Shown here piece by piece: positions 23,296 to 29,564 of a stretch of DNA of 29,564 nt. Under the pieces are notes generated by a model. That model saw only the letters and a list, made by a program, of their open reading frames with translations, did not search any database and was not told the DNA's origin. Numbering within the stretch: the first letter of the stretch is position 1; every line of letters starts with the position of its first letter. This DNA comes from Firmicutes bacterium CAG:552 (lineage in GTDB: Bacteria > Bacillota > Clostridia > Christensenellales > Pumilibacteraceae), in NCBI GenBank assembly GCA_000435495.1, contig FR884031.1, forward strand, positions 1-29,564. Direction: 5' to 3'. The translations under genes and the position numbers were made by a program.

Positions 23296-26200
23296 ATGAA
23301 AAGAAAGAATTTCAGATTGAGCATTGTCTTGATCGTTTTTGCTTTGGTAGGCGTGATGTTCGCATCGGCAGCATGCGCTTCCGTTAACAATGTAAACGAC
23401 TCGGCAAATTCTGCAAATTCGGCTGTTACGGTCACCGAGTCCGGCAAAAAAACTTCGGATTTGGTAGATCAGAGCAAAGTTCCAGAGCAGACGGTTTCCT
23501 ACAAGGCTGACGACGAAGTCGGTATAATAGTTCAAATGGACGAGAGTACCCTTTTGGATACATATCTTGCCAGTCCCGACAAGTACGACAGCTATCAGGA
23601 TTTCTTAACCTCGTACGAGGGCAAGAAAGCTGCGCAGAACCTTAAAGACAAGCAAAACGCATTGTTCAATAAGATTGCGCGTAAGACCGACGCCAAACTT
23701 GCATGTAACTATGTAAACGTTCTTAACGGTTTCGCAGTTACCATTAAGTACGGCGAGCGTAAGAGCCTTGCAGACGTTGCTTACGGCTATGGCGCCGTAA
23801 ATGCGATGATTTCCGACCATTACGACGAGCCGCAAGTAGACGTAGTTACCAACCAGGTAAATGCGCAGACTACCGGTATCTTCGACTCTACTTCCAGTAA
23901 AGAAAAGGGATATTGGGGCGAAGGCATGGTCGTTGCAGTGCTCGATACCGGTCTCGATTACGAGCATCCGGCGTTTGATCCCGAAAACGAAATTTTCGCA
24001 AAGGACAACGTATACAAACTCGACGAAGCAAAGATCGAGGCTCTTTTGCCGTATCTTGCCGCTTCTAAGCTTGTAGACAATCTCACTTGGAGAGACGTTT
24101 ATTACAACAAAAAAGTTCCTTTCGGTTTCGACTATACCGATCATAACGGTCAACAGGGCGATACTAACATCAGTACTCACGTAGATAACGAACACGGCAC
24201 TCACGTTGCCGGTATTATCGCAGGTCACAGCGAGCATCCGTACGATATCGACGAAGACGGCAACGAAGTTCCCCGTTACGACGATCTCGAGCACAAAGAG
24301 ATTACCGGCATCACCGGCGTTGCTCCCAAAGCTCAGCTTGCTATATATAAGGTATTCTCCGATTACGAAGGCGGCGCACAGTCTCATTGGCTTTTGGCTG
24401 CATTGGAAGACACCGTAGTTGTAGGCGTTGACGTTATCAACATGTCGCTCGGTTCCAACTCCGGTTTCCAAGACGATATAAACAGTAAAGATTCTATTTA
24501 CGATGCTTACGAAAACGTAGGTAAGGCAGGCATTTCGCTCGTGGTCGCAGCTTCTAACGCATACAGCTCCGGCTTCAGCTCTCAATACGGTCTTAACCTT
24601 ATTTCCAACCCCGACTCCGCTACTGTAGGTAGCCCCAGTACTTACGAGTCCGCATTGAGCGTAGCTTCCATAAGCGGCGTTAAGTCCAAATACATATCCG
24701 CTTATACGGACGCTAACAACGTAGGCAAAGAACCGGTAGGTATAGCTTATTATCAGGAAGCAGCTCACGTAAACAGCCAGTCTTACGACTTCATTTCAGA
24801 TCTTAGAAATGCAGTAAAGAGCAAGAATCTTATGACTCAGTACGTAAGAAACTGGTCTGACCTCGTGGCTAACGGTACTCAGGACGACATGGAGAAATGG
24901 GAACTCAGCATTCCTTATAAAGTAATCCCCGGTCTAGGTAAAGATACCGACTATACCGACGACGTTACCAACAAAATCGTATTGGTAGCTCGTGGTTCCA
25001 TAAGTTTCGAAGACAAGCTCAAGATTGCAAGAAATCACGGCGCTTTGGCTTGTATCGTATTCAACAACGTTTCCGGCGTAATTCGTATGCAGGTCGGTGA
25101 CGAAGTAAATATCCCCGCATGCTCCATTATGATGGACGCAGCCGTTGCTTTCCGTAGAAACGGTTCCGGATACATTGTAGTAGATCAGGCAGGTATTGAC
25201 GGCGCAGGTCCGTTCATGAGTGACTTCTCTTCGTGGGGACCGCTTCCCAACCTTCGCCTTAAGCCGGAAATTACCGCTCACGGCGGCGAAATTTATTCGG
25301 CAATACCGGGCGATAAGTTCGCTTACGCTCGTTTGTCCGGTACGTCTATGGCATGCCCCAACATGGCGGGCGTTGTCGCTCTTATGCGTCAATATATGCA
25401 GGCTAAGGACAGCAACGGAAATTATCTTTATGCGCAGAAATACGGCATTCTCAACGAAGCCGGCAACGCTATAGACAACAACAAAATGGAAGCTCGTATT
25501 TATCAGCTTCTTATGAGTACTACCACTATCGCTAACAACGAAGAAGGCAATCCGTATTCGCCTCGTAAACAGGGCTCCGGACTTGCCGATCTTTCCAGAG
25601 CTCAGTCCACCGAACAGTATGCGGTTGTGTACACCGACGAAGAGGGCGTAACCAGTTCCTTCGGCGTAAGAGAGGATGGCAGAGTGGAGACCGAGCGTAC
25701 TAAGCTCGAACTTTTGGACGATCCAGAGAAGACCGGCGTTTATACGCTTGACTTCGTAGTTCGTAACGTTGCTTCCGGTGACGTAACCTATAGACCTAAC
25801 ATAATCGTAATGACCGAAGGTATTTCTACCGACGGCAAGACCGTTACCGAAAAAGCTCACGTCCTCGATAACTGCGGAATGACTCTTAAGGTAAACGGCG
25901 CAGATATGGGCGCAATCACTTCGTCCACCACCGTTACCGTTCCCGCTAACGGCGAAGTGGAGGTAGTTATCACCGTAACTTTGGGAGCAAAAGACAGAGC
26001 ATGGCTCGAGCAGTTCTCCAACGGCATGTATGTAGAAGGTTTTGTTACCATGGATAACGTTGACGCTAACGGAATAGACCTTAACGTTCCGTACCTTGCG
26101 TTCTACGGCGATTGGGCAGACGCTCCCATATTCGACTATGACATTTACGAAACCAGCAAAGACGAACACGACGATAACATCGACGATGAAGACAAGCGTT

Positions 26201-29200
26201 ACAGCGGTAACAAATGGCCCACTCAGTTGTTCGGTAAATACATGGAAAACGGCGACGAAAGCATATTCAACATGGGTTCTTGGATATTCTATACTCCCGA
26301 CGAATACAAAGCTCCCGACTCTACCGAAGATAAGTGCGCTATTGGTTATAACGAAAATGGCGGTATCATGGGACTTTATGCCGTAAGCGGTTTCCTCAGA
26401 GGTATGAAGAAGGTATTCTATACGATTACCGACGAAATTACCGGTGAAGTTATTTACGAAAACGTTTACTATGCGGCTCGTAAGGCAGGCGGCGCAGCAG
26501 GTATCGGCGGTATGTTTATCGAACTCGATACCAAAGATCTTAATGTTGTCAATAATGCGAAGTATCGCATAACCATCTACGGTGTTCTCGACTGGAACGC
26601 AGACGAGATTACCTCTAAGGATCAGGTGTCCGAAGAAAATACCTGGTCGTCGGCATTCTGGATCGATACCGATTCTCCGTTCATTTCCAACACCGAAGTT
26701 CGTATCGAGAGAGACAGCAGAGATAATGCAACTTACTATCTTGACCTTTATGTAACCGACAACCATTACGCAGCAGGTATGTCCTTCGATTATTACAATA
26801 AGAAGGATAAGGATTTCGCCACTACGTTCTCCGATAAAGGACTTCGTCCCTTCGAGACGATGCGTAACGCTACCACTTGCGTAACATTTAACATTACCGA
26901 TTACTGGGAACAGATTCACGATGCTATCGTTTATCGTCTTTCTAACGAAAACGCAGCTACAGAGAATCCCGAAGAAGCCGTATATCCCGCTCAGTTCAGA
27001 ACGATGATTTACGACTACGCAATGAACCATGCTACTTACACCATCGACATGTACGAACTTCTTAAGAACTATGTTCATCAGGAGATTCAGTTCGGCGATG
27101 TAGGTAACTACAGCGTTAAGGGCAATGACAAAGTGATCATGTCCGCTACCGACAAGGTTAAGACGGATGCGAACGGCGAATATGTTCTTCTTCCCGAAGA
27201 AAACGAAGTAGCTTATTCCATGATCATTGGACAGAAAGTAGAACTCATGAAGTCCGTTATCGCAACTCCCGCAAACTCCTGGAGAGAGGATCTTAAGTTC
27301 TCTATCGTATCCGGAGCAGATTGCGGAAAGATCGATGCGGAAACCGGCGAGTTTATTTCGACCGCTGCGGGACTTGTTAAAATCAGAGTTCAATCCGTAC
27401 TTAACCCCGAAGCTTACGACACTATTACAATTAACGTTCTTACCGAAGAAAAGGTAGCAGAATATAAACTTAACAAAAAACAGCTCCTTGCTAAGAGCTC
27501 CATCGAAGAGCTTACGCTCGTAGAGGCAGGTCAGTATCTTAACGCAGGCGAGTGGTATCTTGTAGAAGTAGAAGTTAATCCCTGGTATATCGACACTTCC
27601 GCATACAACATCGTATGGAAGTCGGGTACCACCACCATCGCTACGGTAATGCCTTATTATGAGGGCGTAGGCGCTTACTACAACGAGGCAGAACTTACCG
27701 ACGAACAGAAGGCAAAACTTAATCCGTATAAGCAGTGGGTTATTGCTAACAGCAGCCGTTACGTAAACGGAGAATACAAGACCAACACTGCAGGTGCCGC
27801 AGTTATTACGGCTACAGTTCAGGAAAAAGACAGCAAGGGTAATTGGAACAACACCTTCTATACTGCTCAGTTTACCGCTATCGTACAGAAAGAATTTGTT
27901 ACCTCCGGTGACGAGCTTACCGAATATCACGGTATTGCAAGAGATAAAGACGACGACGGCAACGTAGTAGAGGGACTTGTAAGAATCCCCGACAACCTTT
28001 CTATCAAGAAGACCGCAAGGGTACTCTTCTATAAGAAAGCGGGTATCAAGAAGATTATCCTTCCCGAAAAACTTACTAACGTAGGTTACGCTTCGTTTGC
28101 ATACATGCCCGACCTTGAAGAAGTTGTTCTTCCGTCAACCGTAGTAACCATCGACGGTTATGCGTTTGCGGCATACTACAATTCTTCGATGTCGCTTCCC
28201 GACACAAAGCTTCAGGTAGTAGATTTCAGCAAGTGCGCTAAACCCATCTACATAGGAAAGATGGCGTTTGGTATGCAGGTATTTCTTGGTGCGGATCTCG
28301 AAGCGACCGGCGACATTTTCAGAGACGACTTCAAGATTTCGGACGTAGTTCTCAGAGACGACTTCGGTCAGAAGTTCGATCTTAAGATGGTAAGAGGCGC
28401 AGAGATCCTTGCCTTCTACGGCTTGTATTGCGCTCACGGAAATATCAATCTCGAAAACCTCAGAGCGGCTAATACCAACTCGTTCGCAGGTTTCGGTTAC
28501 TGGGCAGGCAGAGGTACCGATCTTAGCGGTATCGGAGCAGACGTAGTCGTAAGATTTGGCAAATACACCGTTTTGGACGGCGCAGGAATATTTGCAGGTT
28601 CGTCGATAACCGAAATGATTTTTGACGGAACTCCCAGAATTTCTAGTGCATTGTTCGGAGGAAACAGCGCTAACCTTACTCTTAGAAAGGTTACGTTCAC
28701 GGCTGATAATCTTGTTATTGAGAGCTACGCTTTTTCAGGTTGCATAATGCTCGGAAATATCGAGTTTAAGGGTTCGGTTGCTTCTATCGGCGATTATGCC
28801 TTCATGCAAGTAGGCGTTGCGTCGATTAAGTACGAGCTCGTCCAGACCATTTTTGGACCTATTCCGAAGATGGAAGGAGATCTTAAGGTAACCTTCGACA
28901 GCACCTGTAAGAGAATTGGTAGCTACGCATTCGCTCGTAGCGCAATTAAAGAAATCACTTTGCCCGCCGGACTCGAAAAGCTTGAAAGTTATTCGTTCCT
29001 TGCGTGCGAAGATTTGGCAAAAGTTACGATTGCAAAAGATTGTAACCTCGAAACCGTAGACGGTATCGGACTTAAGGGCGCTCCGTTTGTAATGAGCGAT
29101 AACATTTCCGAATATATCGTAGAAACCGGTCACGAGAAGTTTATGTCTAAAGGCGGAGCAATATTTACAAAGGACGGAAAGACTATCATAGCCGTACCTT

Positions 29201-29564
29201 CCAACTGTGCTACCGATCCCGCTACTTTGCTTGACGGCGTAGAAGAAATAGGCGATTATGCGTTTGCATACGCTTACGGCGTTGAGGGTGAAGAAGGCAA
29301 GGACGTATCCGTAAATATAGTTATCCCCGAAACAGTTAAGAAGATAGGCGTAGGAGCATTCTTGTACAGCACCAACCTTAAATCGGTTGTTCTTCCTACG
29401 ACTATTACCGAAATCCCCGATGTTGCTTTTGCTAACTGCGAGAACCTTGTATCGGTTGATTTCAACGGCAACAGCGCTATAACCTCTATCGGCGCAGCAG
29501 CATTCGTAAACAGCGCTATCGAGGAAATAACTCTTCCTAGAGATTTGACGTCGATTGGAGTTCA
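23296..29564 (+). CDS. Giant secreted subtilisin-like protease with LRR, 3' end outside window
   Basis: Open from ATG 23296 (AAGGAGG four bases upstream) to the window edge: 2089 codons with no stop, so partial at the 3' end. An N-terminal export signal (residues 1-27, ending ASAACAS) could be lipoprotein-type, though SAAC is a poor lipobox. The S8 peptidase carries D217 in VVAVLDTGLDYEHP, H300 in NEHGTHVAGIIAG, N421 in VVAASNAYSS and S684 in LSGTSMACPNMAGV, the full catalytic set. A PA-type insert (about 556-634) sits between His and Ser, as in C5a peptidase/lactocepin-like surface proteases. An Fn3-like region (from about 808), an Ig/Big_2-like region (about 1308-1382) and BspA-type LRRs (from 1582) follow. 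Codon choice is strongly biased, so expression is probably high. Substrate and anchor are not visible. Confidence 0.93.
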   Translation, partial: MKRKNFRLSIVLIVFALVGVMFASAACASVNNVNDSANSANSAVTVTESGKKTSDLVDQSKVPEQTVSYKADDEVGIIVQMDESTLLDTYLASPDKYDSYQDFLTSYEGKKAAQNLKDKQNALFNKIARKTDAKLACNYVNVLNGFAVTIKYGERKSLADVAYGYGAVNAMISDHYDEPQVDVVTNQVNAQTTGIFDSTSSKEKGYWGEGMVVAVLDTGLDYEHPAFDPENEIFAKDNVYKLDEAKIEALLPYLAASKLVDNLTWRDVYYNKKVPFGFDYTDHNGQQGDTNISTHVDNEHGTHVAGIIAGHSEHPYDIDEDGNEVPRYDDLEHKEITGITGVAPKAQLAIYKVFSDYEGGAQSHWLLAALEDTVVVGVDVINMSLGSNSGFQDDINSKDSIYDAYENVGKAGISLVVAASNAYSSGFSSQYGLNLISNPDSATVGSPSTYESALSVASISGVKSKYISAYTDANNVGKEPVGIAYYQEAAHVNSQSYDFISDLRNAVKSKNLMTQYVRNWSDLVANGTQDDMEKWELSIPYKVIPGLGKDTDYTDDVTNKIVLVARGSISFEDKLKIARNHGALACIVFNNVSGVIRMQVGDEVNIPACSIMMDAAVAFRRNGSGYIVVDQAGIDGAGPFMSDFSSWGPLPNLRLKPEITAHGGEIYSAIPGDKFAYARLSGTSMACPNMAGVVALMRQYMQAKDSNGNYLYAQKYGILNEAGNAIDNNKMEARIYQLLMSTTTIANNEEGNPYSPRKQGSGLADLSRAQSTEQYAVVYTDEEGVTSSFGVREDGRVETERTKLELLDDPEKTGVYTLDFVVRNVASGDVTYRPNIIVMTEGISTDGKTVTEKAHVLDNCGMTLKVNGADMGAITSSTTVTVPANGEVEVVITVTLGAKDRAWLEQFSNGMYVEGFVTMDNVDANGIDLNVPYLAFYGDWADAPIFDYDIYETSKDEHDDNIDDEDKRYSGNKWPTQLFGKYMENGDESIFNMGSWIFYTPDEYKAPDSTEDKCAIGYNENGGIMGLYAVSGFLRGMKKVFYTITDEITGEVIYENVYYAARKAGGAAGIGGMFIELDTKDLNVVNNAKYRITIYGVLDWNADEITSKDQVSEENTWSSAFWIDTDSPFISNTEVRIERDSRDNATYYLDLYVTDNHYAAGMSFDYYNKKDKDFATTFSDKGLRPFETMRNATTCVTFNITDYWEQIHDAIVYRLSNENAATENPEEAVYPAQFRTMIYDYAMNHATYTIDMYELLKNYVHQEIQFGDVGNYSVKGNDKVIMSATDKVKTDANGEYVLLPEENEVAYSMIIGQKVELMKSVIATPANSWREDLKFSIVSGADCGKIDAETGEFISTAAGLVKIRVQSVLNPEAYDTITINVLTEEKVAEYKLNKKQLLAKSSIEELTLVEAGQYLNAGEWYLVEVEVNPWYIDTSAYNIVWKSGTTTIATVMPYYEGVGAYYNEAELTDEQKAKLNPYKQWVIANSSRYVNGEYKTNTAGAAVITATVQEKDSKGNWNNTFYTAQFTAIVQKEFVTSGDELTEYHGIARDKDDDGNVVEGLVRIPDNLSIKKTARVLFYKKAGIKKIILPEKLTNVGYASFAYMPDLEEVVLPSTVVTIDGYAFAAYYNSSMSLPDTKLQVVDFSKCAKPIYIGKMAFGMQVFLGADLEATGDIFRDDFKISDVVLRDDFGQKFDLKMVRGAEILAFYGLYCAHGNINLENLRAANTNSFAGFGYWAGRGTDLSGIGADVVVRFGKYTVLDGAGIFAGSSITEMIFDGTPRISSALFGGNSANLTLRKVTFTADNLVIESYAFSGCIMLGNIEFKGSVASIGDYAFMQVGVASIKYELVQTIFGPIPKMEGDLKVTFDSTCKRIGSYAFARSAIKEITLPAGLEKLESYSFLACEDLAKVTIAKDCNLETVDGIGLKGAPFVMSDNISEYIVETGHEKFMSKGGAIFTKDGKTIIAVPSNCATDPATLLDGVEEIGDYAFAYAYGVEGEEGKDVSVNIVIPETVKKIGVGAFLYSTNLKSVVLPTTITEIPDVAFANCENLVSVDFNGNSAITSIGAAAFVNSAIEEITLPRDLTSIGV
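28039..29564 (+). repeat. BspA-type (LRR_5) leucine-rich repeats in the protease
   Basis: Protein-level repeats of about 23 residues with the pattern I-x-x-x-A-F-x-x-C/S-x-x-L-x-x-I-x-L-P-x-x-L. Clear copies include VGYASFAYMPDLEEVVLPS, ESYAFSGCIMLGNIEF, IGSYAFARSAIKEITLPAGL, IGVGAFLYSTNLKSVVLPTT and IPDVAFANCENLVSVDF. They run from residue 1582 to the window edge and may continue. Repeats of this family occur in surface proteins for adhesion or substrate binding. Confidence 0.9.

Noticed and set aside
23099..23299. 66-codon frame whose stop overlaps the protease ATG
   Set aside because: The ATGA overlap is tempting, but the frame contains the protease promoter, starts with GTG without a ribosome site and looks like AT-rich noise.
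23605..24768. Open frame of 387 codons on the minus strand
   Set aside because: In-register antisense shadow of the protease catalytic region, with no ribosome site and no domain.
24934..27930. Open frame of 998 codons on the minus strand
   Set aside because: It lies exactly antisense, in register, to the protease gene and results from avoidance of TTA, CTA and TCA codons there. The translation has no recognisable domain, and the sense strand shows intact protease motifs.

Overview
The window looks like chromosomal DNA of an anaerobic Gram-positive bacterium of the class Clostridia, probably an uncultured gut-type lineage. The evidence is consensus AGGAGG ribosome-binding sites, sigma-A type TTGACA/TATAAT promoters with 17-base spacers, Bacillus/Clostridium-style Pho boxes, lipoprotein-type binding proteins, a TM1266-family hydrogenase regulator and a giant BspA-type surface protein. 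The taxonomic placement is inference. I see no rRNA, tRNA, CRISPR array, insertion sequence or phage gene.

Layout. On the minus strand at the left end is mgtE (22-1434), a gated Mg2+ channel. A back-to-back promoter region (1493-1569) drives mgtE leftward and a small TM1266/ACT-like regulator rightward through a structured leader. An ABC binding lipoprotein and a NitT/TauT-type permease follow, with no ATPase nearby. Next comes a complete phosphate module on the plus strand (4048-10807): three Pho boxes, pstS with its two halves in swapped order, one gene that fuses PstC and PstA, pstB, phoU, a PhoB/PhoP response regulator and a PhoR sensor kinase. The last genes overlap by 1-4 bases and a probable internal promoter precedes phoU. 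A hairpin separates this module from a convergent arginase gene (minus strand).

A two-gene operon follows: UDP-galactopyranose mutase and a GT4-type glycosyltransferase. After a terminator and promoter comes a long co-directional run: a SWIM-zinc SNF2 ATPase, Hsp90 (htpG), a PHP-domain hydrolase, a membrane acyltransferase-like protein (DUF1624/HGSNAT type) and an AMP-forming acyl/aryl ligase. A 615-base gap with a terminator and a promoter precedes the largest gene, a secreted subtilisin-family protease. It has a PA insert, Fn3-like and Ig-like regions and C-terminal BspA-type leucine-rich repeats, and is still open after 2089 codons at the window edge.

Working together: the pst-pho block senses and imports phosphate under its own feedback control. 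The glf/GT, DUF1624/ligase and protease loci point to a decorated cell surface. The most unusual items are the permuted PstS with a fused PstCA channel, the structured leader ahead of the TM1266 gene, the ABC pair lacking its ATPase, and the protease-LRR giant. None amounts to a wholly new system on this evidence alone.
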